This document shows, one piece after another, positions 1-8,158 of a stretch of 64,000 nt of DNA. Numbering within the stretch: the stretch's first letter is position 1; each line of letters starts with the position of its first letter. Under the pieces are notes generated by a model that worked only from the letters and a program-made list of their open reading frames with translations, was not told the DNA's origin and made no database searches. The translations under genes and the position numbers were made by a program. Source of the stretch: Pseudotabrizicola algicola (GTDB taxonomy: Bacteria > Pseudomonadota > Alphaproteobacteria > Rhodobacterales > Rhodobacteraceae); NCBI RefSeq assembly GCF_010915705.1, contig NZ_JAAIKE010000001.1, forward strand, positions 186,001 through 250,000. The letters are read 5' to 3'.

Positions 1-1115
1 CCTGCGAGATCCCGCTGGGCGATGGCAGCAATGGCACCTTCAACCCCGATGACTGGATGGAGCCGAAAGACCGCCGCAAGGTGGATGATTTCATCCTTTA
101 TGGCATGGCCGCCGCAACGCAAGCGGTTCGCGATTCCGGCTGGGTGCCTGCCACCGAGGATGAGCGCGAGCGGACGGGCGTGATGATCGGCTCGGGCATC
201 GGCGGCTTGTCGTCGATTGCTGAAACGGCTGTTCTTATCAAGGAGAAGGGGCCGAAGCGTGTCTCGCCCTTCTTCATTCCCGGTGCGCTGATCAACCTTG
301 TTTCGGGGCAGGTCAGCATCCGTTTCGGTTTCAAGGGGCCGAACCATGCGGTGGTGACGGCCTGTTCCACGGGCGCGCATGCCATTGGCGATGCGGCGCG
401 GCTTATCATGCTGGGGGATGCCGATGTGATGGTGGCAGGCGGGGCGGAAAGCCCGATCAGCGAGATCGGGATTGCAGGGTTCAACGCCTGCAAGGCGCTG
501 TCGACCAAGCGGGCCGATGATCCGGCCAAGGCCAGCCGCCCCTATGACGCCGACCGCGACGGGTTCGTGATGGGCGAAGGCGCGGGCGTGGTGGTGCTGG
601 AAGAATACGAGCATGCCAAGGCGCGCGGCGCAAAGATCTATGCCGAAGTGCTTGGCTATGGTCTGTCGGGCGATGCCTATCACATCACCGCCCCGTCCGA
701 GGATGGCGATGGCGGCTATCGCAGCATGGCGGCGGCGCTGAAGCGGGCGGGGCTGACGCCCGCGGATATCGATTACATCAACGCGCATGGCACCAGCACC
801 ATGGCCGACACGATCGAGCTTGGCGCGGTCGAGCGGCTGATGGGCGATGCGGCGGCGGGGGCCACGATGTCTTCGACCAAGTCGAGCATCGGGCATCTTC
901 TGGGCGCGGCGGGCGCGGTCGAGGCGATTTTCTGCATTCTGGCGATCCGCGATCAGGTGGCACCGCCGACGATCAATCTGGACAATCCGGCGGTGACGCC
1001 AAAGCTGGACCTTGCGCCGAATGTCGCGCGGCATCGCAAGATCGATGTGGCCTTGTCAAATTCCTTCGGCTTTGGCGGCACCAATGCCAGCCTCGTTGTC
1101 GGCAAGGTGCGCTGA
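1..1115 (+). CDS. fabF: beta-ketoacyl-ACP synthase II, 5' end cut by window
   Basis: FabF condenses malonyl-ACP with a growing acyl-ACP in type II fatty acid synthesis. The frame is open from base 3 to the stop, so the true start lies upstream of the window. The thiolase-fold triad is visible: the nucleophile in TACSTGAH, the first His in NAHGTSTMADT, and the second in SSIGHLLGAAG. The C-terminal NSFGFGGTNASLV signature is complete. It is followed after only 3 bases by mltG, so the two are probably co-transcribed. The fabF-mltG pair next to a GTA cluster is a common Rhodobacterales arrangement. Confidence 0.95.
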   Translation, partial: CEIPLGDGSNGTFNPDDWMEPKDRRKVDDFILYGMAAATQAVRDSGWVPATEDERERTGVMIGSGIGGLSSIAETAVLIKEKGPKRVSPFFIPGALINLVSGQVSIRFGFKGPNHAVVTACSTGAHAIGDAARLIMLGDADVMVAGGAESPISEIGIAGFNACKALSTKRADDPAKASRPYDADRDGFVMGEGAGVVVLEEYEHAKARGAKIYAEVLGYGLSGDAYHITAPSEDGDGGYRSMAAALKRAGLTPADIDYINAHGTSTMADTIELGAVERLMGDAAAGATMSSTKSSIGHLLGAAGAVEAIFCILAIRDQVAPPTINLDNPAVTPKLDLAPNVARHRKIDVALSNSFGFGGTNASLVVGKVR

Positions 1116-1118
1116 GAT

Positions 1119-2297
1119 ATGTGGCGCTCTATCGCCTCCAACGCGCTGACCTTGTTCATTGTGCTGCTGGTGATGGCGGCGGGGCTTCTGGCTTGGGGGC
1201 GCGAAGCCTATCGCGGGCCGGGGCCATTGACCGAGGCCATCTGTTTCCGGGTGGAGCGCGGGGCGTCGCTGAGTTCGGTGAGCAGGGCGCTGGAGGCGCA
1301 GGGGGCGGTTTCGGATGCGCGGATTTTCAGGATCGGCGCGGATTATTCCGACAAGGCGCAGCTTTTGAAGTTCGGCAGCTATCTGATCCCTCCGGGGGCG
1401 TCGATGGTGGATGTGCTCAATTCGCTGACAGTCGGGGGGCAATCGACCTGCGGGCGCGAGGTGAACTTCCGCATCGGGGTGAACAGCGCCGATGTGGTGC
1501 TGCGCGAGCTGGATGCCGCCAGCAACCGCTATGTCGAGGTGGCCAAGTTCGACCCTGCGGTGGAGGCGAAGCCGCAGGCCTATGTCGATGTGATCGAGGA
1601 GTCGGACCTGCGTTTCCGCGTGACGCTGGCGGAGGGCGTGACAAGCTGGCAGGTGGTCGAAGCGCTCAAACGCGCGGATTTCCTGACCGGCGAGATTGCC
1701 GCGGTGCCGCCCGAGGGAAGCCTTGCGCCCGACAGCTATGAGGTGGACAAGGGCTCTGACCGGGGGGCCTTGCTGGCCCGCATGGCGGCGGCGCAGCAGC
1801 AGATTCTGGCCGCGCTCTGGGCCAGCCGTGCCGATGGTCTGCCCTATGCCTCGCCCGAGGAGGCGTTGATCATGGCCTCCATCGTCGAGAAGGAAACGGG
1901 CGTCGCGGAAGAGCGCCGGCAGGTGGCGAGTGTTTTCGTGAACCGGCTGGAGCGGGGCATGCGGCTGCAGACCGACCCGACGGTGATCTATGGCATCACG
2001 ATGGGGCAGGGCGTTCTGGGGCGCGGTATCCGGCAGAGCGAGTTGCGGCGCGCGACGCCCTATAACACCTATGTCATCGACGGCTTGCCGCCGACGCCGA
2101 TTGCCAACCCGGGCCGGTTGAGCATCGAGGCTGCGCTGAACCCCGACACCACGGACTACATCTTCTTTGTGGCCGATGGCACAGGCGGGCACGCCTTTGC
2201 GGTGACCTTGCAAGAGCACAATGCGAATGTGGCCCGCTGGCGCGAGATCGAGCGGCAGCGCGGGCAAGAGGGGCAGACCGGGGTGCAGGGGGAATAG
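1119..2297 (+). CDS. mltG: endolytic murein transglycosylase MltG (YceG family)
   Basis: This 392-residue inner-membrane lytic transglycosylase cuts nascent peptidoglycan strands and so sets glycan length. An N-terminal membrane segment lies at about residues 6-26. The YceG catalytic region reads ASIVEKETGVAEER followed by MRLQTDPTVIYG, and the catalytic Glu is in the EKETG motif as in E. coli MltG. The C-terminal ALNP and YIFFVADGTGGHAF motifs are intact. The start is 3 bases after the fabF stop, with a weak purine-rich site inside the end of fabF. It is the last host gene before the GTA leader. Confidence 0.93.
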   Translation: MWRSIASNALTLFIVLLVMAAGLLAWGREAYRGPGPLTEAICFRVERGASLSSVSRALEAQGAVSDARIFRIGADYSDKAQLLKFGSYLIPPGASMVDVLNSLTVGGQSTCGREVNFRIGVNSADVVLRELDAASNRYVEVAKFDPAVEAKPQAYVDVIEESDLRFRVTLAEGVTSWQVVEALKRADFLTGEIAAVPPEGSLAPDSYEVDKGSDRGALLARMAAAQQQILAALWASRADGLPYASPEEALIMASIVEKETGVAEERRQVASVFVNRLERGMRLQTDPTVIYGITMGQGVLGRGIRQSELRRATPYNTYVIDGLPPTPIANPGRLSIEAALNPDTTDYIFFVADGTGGHAFAVTLQEHNANVARWREIERQRGQEGQTGVQGE

Positions 2298-2313
2298 GCG
2301 CGGCGCCGAGTGG

Positions 2314-2328
2314 TTAGCAACTGGTTAA
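2314..2328. promoter_or_regulatory. CtrA-like half-site pair upstream of the GTA cluster
   Basis: TTAG-N7-TTAA matches the CtrA consensus TTAA-N7-TTAA in 7 of 8 positions and lies just upstream of the presumed GTA promoter. CtrA is known to be needed for RcGTA production in R. capsulatus, although much of its effect runs through GafA. The motif is short, so binding is an inference. Confidence 0.35.
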
Positions 2329-2369
2329 CGCTGCGCACGCTAAGTCACTGGTATTGCTGATTTTTCGGC

Positions 2370-2398
2370 TTGACTTTCCGCGCGGTCCCATGTAGTGA
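2370..2398 (+). promoter_or_regulatory. candidate GTA promoter
   Basis: TTGACT, a 17-base spacer, then TAGTGA. The -35 is good and the -10 is weak, as would be expected of a promoter that needs an activator such as GafA. It precedes g1 by about 105 bases. Confidence 0.4.
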
Positions 2399-2424
2399 TT
2401 GTGACATGCTAGAAGAAGTGTCGA

Positions 2425-2458
2425 GAGCGGCGGGGTAACACCCTTGGCCGCTCTTTTT
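2425..2458 (+). terminator. terminator-like hairpin in the GTA leader
   Basis: GAGCGGC and GCCGCTC form a perfect 7-bp stem around a 15-base loop and are followed directly by TTTTT. It lies between the candidate promoter at 2370-2398 and the start of g1 at 2505. It could therefore end mltG transcripts, or act as a conditional terminator for the GTA operon. Confidence 0.6.
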
Positions 2459-2504
2459 CATTTCTGCTCGTCCGGAGGGATAGCGAGGCGGGTGGCAGCA
2501 CAGC

Positions 2505-2840
2505 ATGACAATCAACTTCAAGGCAATTGACGCAGAAAAAACTGAAGCGCCACAGAACCTGTTGTGGGTGGCCGAGCGGCAACTGGAGCGGGCCGTCGTT
2601 ACGTTTCAGCAGATGATCGACGCGGTTGAAACCGGACGGTTTGACCAGTTGGCCGAAGCCAAGAAGGTCACGGACACGCTGACGGGCTTTGTCCGGCTCT
2701 ATATGGATGAGAGGAACAAAGTTGAAAAACTCCGCAAAACTCTTGCCGGGGCTGTCGGAACCGGCGAGCTCGACTTTGCAGCCGCGCGCGATGAGATCGG
2801 GCGGCGTCTGGCTCTCCTCCGCGACGCCGGAGGTGATTGA
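2505..2840 (+). CDS. g1: GTA small terminase subunit (g1)
   Basis: A 111-residue protein in the position of RcGTA g1, which is known to act as the small terminase subunit in headful, sequence-nonspecific DNA packaging. The sequence is mostly helical and charged, with a central segment rich in Glu, Lys and Arg and heptad-like spacing (KLRKTLAGAVGTGELDF). This fits a helical oligomer; no classical DNA-binding domain is apparent. ATG at 2505 has only a weak upstream ribosome site, and a better GGAGGG lies about 25 bases away. Its 3' end overlaps g2. Confidence 0.85.
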   Translation: MTINFKAIDAEKTEAPQNLLWVAERQLERAVVTFQQMIDAVETGRFDQLAEAKKVTDTLTGFVRLYMDERNKVEKLRKTLAGAVGTGELDFAAARDEIGRRLALLRDAGGD

Positions 2841-4134
2841 CAGCTTTCTGAACGGGCTTTCGAGCGAGGCGCTGCTGGCCTTGCCGTGGATGTTCGAATT
2901 CTGGGCGCTGCCGCACCAGTTGCCGCCAGAGGGGGCGTGGAAGAGCTGGGTCATCATGGGGGGGCGCGGTGCGGGAAAGACGCGGGCGGGCGCCGAATGG
3001 GTGCGGGCGCAGGTGGAAGGCGCGCGCCCCCTCGACCTCGGCCGCGCCAGCCGCGTGGCCTTGGTGGCCGAGACGGTCGATCAGGCGCGGGAAGTGATGG
3101 TGTTTGGCGACAGCGGGATTCTGGCCTGTTCGCCCCCCGATCGCCGCCCCGAATGGAATGCGACGCGGCGGATGCTGACCTGGCCGAACGGGGCCACCGC
3201 GCAGTGCTTTTCGGCGCATGATCCTGACAGCTTGCGGGGACCGCAGTTTGATGCGGCTTGGGTGGATGAACTGGCCAAGTGGAAGAAGGCGCAGCAGACA
3301 TGGGACCAGTTGCAGTTTGCGCTCCGTCTGGGACCCAACCCGCAGCAGGTGGTGACAACGACGCCGCAGAACATTCCGGTTCTCAAGGCTATCTTGAAAA
3401 ACCCCTCCACGGTGATGACCCACGCACCCACCGATGCCAACCGCGCCTATCTGGCGAAATCCTTCCTCGAGGAGGTGCAGAGCCGCTATGGCGGGCAGCG
3501 GCTGGGGCGGCAGGAGCTGGAGGGGGAGCTGATCGAGGATATCGACGGCGCTTTGTGGACGGTCGGCATGCTGGAGGCCGCGCGGGGACCGTCGCCGGAG
3601 CGGCTGAGCCGGATCGTGGTGGCGGTGGACCCGCCGGTGACCGCGAAGGCCAGTTCGGATGAATGCGGCATTGTGGTGGTGGGGGTGTTGTCCGAAGGGA
3701 ACCCGCGTGACTGGCGGGCGGTGGTGCTGGAAGATGCCAGCATCAGCGGCACCCCCACCGACTGGGCCAAGGCCGCCGTGGCCGCCTACGAGCGCCACGG
3801 GGCTGACCGGATGGTGGCCGAGGTCAATCAGGGCGGCGACATGGTGGAACAGATGATCCGCCAGCAGGGCGCGCTGGTATCTTATCGGGGCGTCTCTGCG
3901 ACGCGGGGCAAGAGCCTGCGCGCCGAGCCCGTGGCGGCCCTGTATGAGCAGGGACGGGTGGTTCACAGCGCCTATTTTCGCAAACTTGAGGACCAGATGT
4001 GCCTGATGACCCGTACCGGCTTCAAGGGAGAGGGCAGCCCTGACCGGGTCGATGCCTTGGTCTGGGCGCTGCATGAGGCGATGATCGGACCCGCAAAGAG
4101 CTTTGGCGGCGATCCGCGGATGCGGGTGCTGTAG
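2791..4134 (+). CDS. g2: GTA large terminase (g2), packaging ATPase and nuclease
   Basis: The large terminase drives host DNA into the GTA head and cuts it at head-full length. With the chosen ATG the protein is 447 residues, close to what I recall for the RcGTA protein. Walker A GGRGAGKT is at about residues 57-64 and the Walker B region includes AAWVDELAKW. The RNase H-like nuclease is marked by VAVDPP and the late acidic motif SPDRVDALVWAL. The start is uncertain: in-frame TTG at 2722 (with GAGAGGA upstream), ATG at 2791 and GTG at 2833 are all possible, and all overlap g1. Confidence 0.93.
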   Translation: MRSGGVWLSSATPEVIDSFLNGLSSEALLALPWMFEFWALPHQLPPEGAWKSWVIMGGRGAGKTRAGAEWVRAQVEGARPLDLGRASRVALVAETVDQAREVMVFGDSGILACSPPDRRPEWNATRRMLTWPNGATAQCFSAHDPDSLRGPQFDAAWVDELAKWKKAQQTWDQLQFALRLGPNPQQVVTTTPQNIPVLKAILKNPSTVMTHAPTDANRAYLAKSFLEEVQSRYGGQRLGRQELEGELIEDIDGALWTVGMLEAARGPSPERLSRIVVAVDPPVTAKASSDECGIVVVGVLSEGNPRDWRAVVLEDASISGTPTDWAKAAVAAYERHGADRMVAEVNQGGDMVEQMIRQQGALVSYRGVSATRGKSLRAEPVAALYEQGRVVHSAYFRKLEDQMCLMTRTGFKGEGSPDRVDALVWALHEAMIGPAKSFGGDPRMRVL

Positions 4135-4187
4135 CGCCGCAAGGGCGCACGTCGGGGTGTTCCCGGAACAACGGAGATCAGAAAAAC

Positions 4188-5378
4188 ATGGTGTTCAACT
4201 TTCTGCGGCGGGGCGAGGTTTTGCCCGCGCCCTCTGCCGTCATGGAGAAAAAGGCGAGCGCCACCGGGCGCATTGCCGCGTGGGGAAGCGCGGGCCGTGT
4301 GAAGTGGAGCCCGCGCGATGCGGTGTCGCTGACGCGCACGGGATTTTTGACCAATCCGGTGGGCTTCCGGGCGGTCAAGCTGGTGGCCGAAGCCGCTGCG
4401 GCGCTGCCCCTGGTTTGCCAGGATACCGAGCGGCGGTTTGACCAGCATCCGGTGCTGGCGCTGATCAGCCGGCCCAACAGCGCACAGGGGCGCGCCGAGT
4501 TTCTGGAAGCCGTCTATGGCCAGTTCCTTCTGAGCGGAAATGCCTATCTGGAGGCGGTTCCGGGCGCAGGGGCAATGCCGGCCGAATTGCATGTGCTGCG
4601 ATCAGACCGGATGGCGCTGGTGCCGGGGGCGGATGGCTGGCCGGTGGCCTATGACTACACTGTCGGCGGACGCGCGCACCGGTTTGACATGCGCGGCGCG
4701 ATGAAGCCGATCTGCCATCTGAAGGCGTTTCACCCGCAGGATGATCATTACGGGCTGTCGCCCATGCAGGCGGCAGCGGTGGCGGTGGATGTTCACAACG
4801 CGGCAAGTGCATGGTCGAAAGCGCTTTTGGACAATGCGGCGCGACCTTCGGGCGCGATTGTCTACAAAGGGGTGGACGGGCAGGCGTCTTTGTCGAGCGA
4901 CCAGTATGACCGGCTGGTGGGCGAGATCGAGGCCAACCACCAAGGCGCGCGCAATGCCGGGCGGCCGATGCTGCTGGAAGGCGGGCTGGACTGGAAGCCG
5001 ATGGGGTTTTCGCCCAGTGACATGGAATTCCAGAAAACCAAGGAAGCGGCGGCGCGGGAGATCTCGATTGCCTTTGGCATCCCGCCGATGCTGCTGGGGA
5101 TTCCGGGTGATGCGACCTATGCGAATTACCAGGAGGCGAACCGCGCCTTTTACCGGCTGACCGTGTTGCCGCTGGCCGCCAAGGTGATGGCGGATGTCAG
5201 TCACTGGCTGGCGGGTTTTGCCACCGAGGCGGTGGAGCTGAAGGTCGATCTGGACCAGATTCCGGCGCTTGCCGCCGAGCGTGACCAGCAATGGGCGCGG
5301 GTCGGGGCGGCGGATTTTCTGACCGTCGCCGAAAAGCGCCGCCTGCTGGGCCTGCCTGCGGTGTCTGACGACACATGA
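4188..5378 (+). CDS. g3: GTA portal protein (g3), HK97 type
   Basis: A 396-residue phage portal protein. A dodecameric ring at one capsid vertex forms the DNA channel and holds the terminase and connector. Family features include the N-terminal NPVGFRAVKLVAEAAAALP segment, the NSAQGRAEFLEAVYGQFLLSGNAYLE region, and ISIAFGIPPMLLGIPGDATYANYQEANRAFY typical of the HK97 portal core. ATG 4188 is preceded by an ACGGAGA ribosome site. Its stop overlaps the next start as ATGA, indicating translational coupling. Confidence 0.94.
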   Translation: MVFNFLRRGEVLPAPSAVMEKKASATGRIAAWGSAGRVKWSPRDAVSLTRTGFLTNPVGFRAVKLVAEAAAALPLVCQDTERRFDQHPVLALISRPNSAQGRAEFLEAVYGQFLLSGNAYLEAVPGAGAMPAELHVLRSDRMALVPGADGWPVAYDYTVGGRAHRFDMRGAMKPICHLKAFHPQDDHYGLSPMQAAAVAVDVHNAASAWSKALLDNAARPSGAIVYKGVDGQASLSSDQYDRLVGEIEANHQGARNAGRPMLLEGGLDWKPMGFSPSDMEFQKTKEAAAREISIAFGIPPMLLGIPGDATYANYQEANRAFYRLTVLPLAAKVMADVSHWLAGFATEAVELKVDLDQIPALAAERDQQWARVGAADFLTVAEKRRLLGLPAVSDDT

Positions 5379-5617
5379 CGATCCGAAAGCCCGGAGGGTC
5401 ACGCTTTTTATACGACAGTTTCGATGCGGCGGCGGCGCGGATTGAAGCCAATGAACGGGTGGCCGAGGAGCGTTGGGCGGCGCTGGAGTTTCGTCTCGGC
5501 CAGATCGACGCGGTGCTGGAACGCTTGGAAAAGCGCATCTGGCTGGGCGTCTACGGGGTTGCGGCCTTTCTGCTGGCGCAGGGGGCCGAGGCCATTCTTC
5601 AGGCGGCGATGAGGTGA
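5375..5617 (+). CDS. g3.5: GTA small protein g3.5
   Basis: An 80-residue protein at the place of the small ORF between portal and protease in RcGTA. An N-terminal helical, charged part (EANERVAEERWAALEFRLGQID) resembles a coiled coil and is followed by one hydrophobic segment, LGVYGVAAFLLAQGAEAIL. Its role in the particle is not established. It is coupled to g3 by an ATGA overlap and ends 4 bases before g4. Its position and size make it a genuine cluster member rather than a chance frame. Confidence 0.75.
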   Translation: MTIRKPGGSRFLYDSFDAAAARIEANERVAEERWAALEFRLGQIDAVLERLEKRIWLGVYGVAAFLLAQGAEAILQAAMR

Positions 5618-5621
5618 AGGG

Positions 5622-6170
5622 ATGAAGGATTATGGCGCGCCGGAGCGGAAGTATCTGCGACCGGAGCAGGGTTTGACCGTGACCGATGGTCGGGTCGTCG
5701 AAGGTTATGCCAGCCTTTTCGGCGTGAAGGATCAGGGCGGCGATGTGGTGCAGGCGGGGGCTTACCGGGCCTCGCTGTCGCGGTTGATGGCCAAGGGCGG
5801 CAAGGTCAAGATGCTGTGGCAGCATGATCCGGCCGAGCCGATTGGCGTCTGGGACGAGGTACGCGAGGATGCGCTTGGCCTGTGGGTCAAGGGGCGCATC
5901 CTGACGGAGGTCAGTCGGGGCCGCGAGGCGGCGGCCCTGTTGGCGGCGGGGGCGATTGACGGCCTGTCGATCGGCTATCGCACGGTGAAGGCGGAACGTG
6001 ACGGCAAGGGCCAGCGGCTTTTGTCGGAACTGGAGCTTTGGGAAGTGTCCTTGGTGACCTTTCCGATGCTTTCCGAAGCGCGGGTGCAGGCGAAATCTGA
6101 AGATGACGCACACTGGCGGCAACTGGCGCAGGTCTTCGAGGACGCGCGCCGACAACTGGCCGAGCGGTAA
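5622..6170 (+). CDS. g4: GTA prohead protease (g4)
   Basis: A 182-residue HK97-family (U35/S78-like) prohead protease that matures the capsid by removing the N-terminal scaffold part of the major capsid protein. Family marks are VEGYASLFGVKDQGGDVVQAGAY, the catalytic His in KMLWQHDP, and the Ser in DGLSIGYRT. It lies directly before the capsid gene, as in HK97 phages. ATG 5622 follows GAAGGG at ordinary spacing. Confidence 0.93.
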   Translation: MKDYGAPERKYLRPEQGLTVTDGRVVEGYASLFGVKDQGGDVVQAGAYRASLSRLMAKGGKVKMLWQHDPAEPIGVWDEVREDALGLWVKGRILTEVSRGREAAALLAAGAIDGLSIGYRTVKAERDGKGQRLLSELELWEVSLVTFPMLSEARVQAKSEDDAHWRQLAQVFEDARRQLAER

Positions 6171-6204
6171 CGCCCCGGCTTTCGTTCAAACATCAGGAGT
6201 GACG

Positions 6205-7401
6205 ATGACCGAGAGAAAGGCTCGGGCCGGGGAAGATTTGCCCACGGCCCAGAATTCGGGGGCGGAGATCAAGTCCGCGGTGACCGGGTTCATGAACGAA
6301 CTCAAAATTTTTCAGGCTGAAGTGAAGAAATCGCTGCAAAATCAGGAAGAGCGACTGACCATGTTGAACCAAAAGACGATGACCTATGGCCGTCCGGCCC
6401 TGTCGGCTGCCGCAGAGCAGGACGCGCCGCACCAGAAGGCCTTTGACGCCTATCTGCGCTCGGGCGACGATGACGGGCTGCGGGGGCTGGTGCTGGAGGG
6501 CAAGGCGCTCAACACCGCTGTGGCGGCGGATGGTGGCTATCTGGTGGACCCGCAAACGGCGGACACGATCCGCTCGCTGCTGGTGTCGACCTCGTCGCTG
6601 CGCTCGGTGGCCAATGTGGTGCAGGTCGAAGCCACGTCCTTTGACGTGCTGATCGACCGGTCCGAGGTCGGATCGGGATGGGCCACCGAAACGGCGTCGC
6701 AGGCGGAAACCGCGACGCCGGCCATCGAGCGCATTTCGATCAAGTTGCACGAGTTGTCGGCGATGCCGAAAGCGAGCCAGCGCCTGCTGGATGACAGCGC
6801 CTTTGATGTCGAGGGCTGGCTTGCGGGCAAGATCGCGACGCGCTTTATCCGCGCCGAGGCAGCGGCCTTTGTGAGCGGAGACGGCGTTGACAAGCCGCGC
6901 GGGATCATGCTGCCGCCGAAGGTGCCGAATGCCTCGTGGGCCTGGGGCTCGTTGGGCTATGTGCCGACGGGCGCGACGGCCGATTTTGCCTCGACCAATG
7001 CGGCCGATTGCATCGTCAATCTGGTCTATGCGCTGGGCGCCAATTACCGTGCGAACGGCACCTTCGTGATGAATTCGAAAACCGCCGGAGCCGTGCGCAA
7101 GATGAAGGATGCCGATGGCCGCTTCATGTGGTCGGACGGGCTGCAGGCCGGCGAGCCGTCGCGTCTGATGGGCTATCCTGTGCTGATCTGCGAGGACATG
7201 CCGGACGTGGCCGCCAATGCCCATCCGATTGCCTTTGGCGATTTCGCCTCGGGTTACACCATTGCCGAGCGCCCCGATCTGCGCATCCTTCGCGATCCGT
7301 TCAGCGCCAAGCCGCATGTGCTGTTCTATGCCAACAAGCGCGTCGGCGGCGATATCACGGATTTTGCGGCGATCAAACTGTTGAAAGTTGCGGTCTCGTA
7401 A
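6205..7401 (+). CDS. g5: GTA major capsid protein (g5)
   Basis: A 398-residue HK97-fold capsid protein, matching RcGTA g5 in length. The N-terminal ~100 residues are helical and charged (MNELKIFQAEVKKSLQNQEER) and correspond to the scaffold part removed by g4. The mature portion begins near the AFDAYLRSGDDDGLRG region and includes AAADGGYLVDPQTAD. ATG 6205 was chosen over an earlier in-frame start because AGGAG lies 5 bases before it and the length fits. A structured 150-base gap follows before g6. Confidence 0.95.
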   Translation: MTERKARAGEDLPTAQNSGAEIKSAVTGFMNELKIFQAEVKKSLQNQEERLTMLNQKTMTYGRPALSAAAEQDAPHQKAFDAYLRSGDDDGLRGLVLEGKALNTAVAADGGYLVDPQTADTIRSLLVSTSSLRSVANVVQVEATSFDVLIDRSEVGSGWATETASQAETATPAIERISIKLHELSAMPKASQRLLDDSAFDVEGWLAGKIATRFIRAEAAAFVSGDGVDKPRGIMLPPKVPNASWAWGSLGYVPTGATADFASTNAADCIVNLVYALGANYRANGTFVMNSKTAGAVRKMKDADGRFMWSDGLQAGEPSRLMGYPVLICEDMPDVAANAHPIAFGDFASGYTIAERPDLRILRDPFSAKPHVLFYANKRVGGDITDFAAIKLLKVAVS

Positions 7402-7415
7402 GACCCCGGCTGCGG

Positions 7416-7437
7416 CCAGCCCGTACGAGCGGGCTGG
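7416..7437. repeat. 8-bp perfect hairpin after the capsid gene
   Basis: CCAGCCCG and CGGGCTGG enclose a 6-base loop 15 bases after the capsid stop. There is no T tract (TCTGATTTC follows), so it is more likely an mRNA-stabilising or attenuating stem than an efficient terminator. Confidence 0.6.
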
Positions 7438-7444
7438 TCTGATT

Positions 7445-7520
7445 TCAGGCGCGCGCCGGGAAAACCCATGCCGTCTAGCTGCTCCCCCCTCCGACCGAGC
7501 GGTGTGGGGTGCGCGCCTGA
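7445..7520. repeat. long-range inverted repeat between g5 and g6
   Basis: TCAGGCGCGC at 7445-7454 and its exact complement GCGCGCCTGA at 7511-7520 can pair around 56 bases. A C-run (7484-7489) and a G-run (7506-7509) inside could extend the fold. Together with the hairpin at 7416-7437 this fills most of the only sizeable non-coding gap inside the GTA operon. Confidence 0.55.
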
Positions 7521-7552
7521 ACCTTTCAATATGGCGGGGCAATCGGAGAGAG

Positions 7553-8158
7553 ATGATGATTTTGACCGAGCAGACCGTGGTGCCGCTGGCTGTCCTGCCG
7601 ATACAGGCCATGAAAGATCATCTGCGGCTGGGCAGCGGTTTTGCCGATGACGGCATGCAAGATGGTCTTATTGCGGCGCATCTGCGGGCTTCCATGGCCA
7701 TGATTGAAGGGCGCACGGGAAAGGCGCTGCTTGCCCGCCGCTTTCTGCTGCGCCTGAGCCGATGGCGCGAGGATCGGGGTGCGCAGTCCCTGCCGATGGC
7801 CCCGGTTTTGTCGCTGGCATCGGTGACCTTGCGCGATGCGGCAGGAACGCCGACGGTTGTCAATCCGGGCAGCTATTCTCTGGAGCCCGACATGTCGCGG
7901 CCCCGGTTGCGTGGCGTTGGTTGCCATCTGCCGCCCATTCCTGAGGATGGGGCGGCAGAGATTCTGTTTGATGCAGGGTTCGGGCCGGCGTGGAGCGACG
8001 TCCCCGCTGATCTGGCGCAGGCGGTGCTGTTGCTGGCGGCAGAGTTCTACGAGGTGCGCCATTCCGGCGGAGCCGGCGCTGCGGCCTTGCCGCTGACGGT
8101 TCAGGCCCTGATCGAGCGCTGGCGCACGGTGCGGGTCTTGGGCGGAGGCAGCGCATGA
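7553..8158 (+). CDS. g6: GTA head-tail connector / adaptor (g6)
   Basis: A 201-residue protein (200 from the second ATG) of the phage connector family annotated as gp6-like or phiE125 gp8-like. It binds below the portal and begins the head-to-tail interface. The LPIQAMKDHLRL start and the helical end DLAQAVLLLAAEFYEVRHS are typical. ATG 7553 or 7556 follows CGGAGAGAG; the frame is open further upstream through the structured gap, but that part lacks connector-like sequence. It overlaps g7 by ATGA. Confidence 0.88.
   Translation: MMILTEQTVVPLAVLPIQAMKDHLRLGSGFADDGMQDGLIAAHLRASMAMIEGRTGKALLARRFLLRLSRWREDRGAQSLPMAPVLSLASVTLRDAAGTPTVVNPGSYSLEPDMSRPRLRGVGCHLPPIPEDGAAEILFDAGFGPAWSDVPADLAQAVLLLAAEFYEVRHSGGAGAAALPLTVQALIERWRTVRVLGGGSA

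Noticed and set aside
2668-4074. 468-residue open frame opposite the large terminase
   Set aside because: Arg/His/Pro-rich composition typical of the complement of a high-GC gene; it covers the well-supported terminase.
4602-6155. 517-residue minus-strand frame opposite portal and protease genes
   Set aside because: Same antisense composition artefact; three coupled GTA genes occupy the plus strand.
7402-7552. Possible N-terminal extension of g6 through the structured gap
   Set aside because: The frame is open, but the extension is Pro/Arg-rich, covers the inverted repeats, and a proper ribosome site precedes ATG 7553/7556.
6193-7611. 472-residue minus-strand frame opposite the capsid gene
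   Set aside because: Antisense shadow of the capsid gene, Arg/His/Gln-rich, no recognisable motifs.
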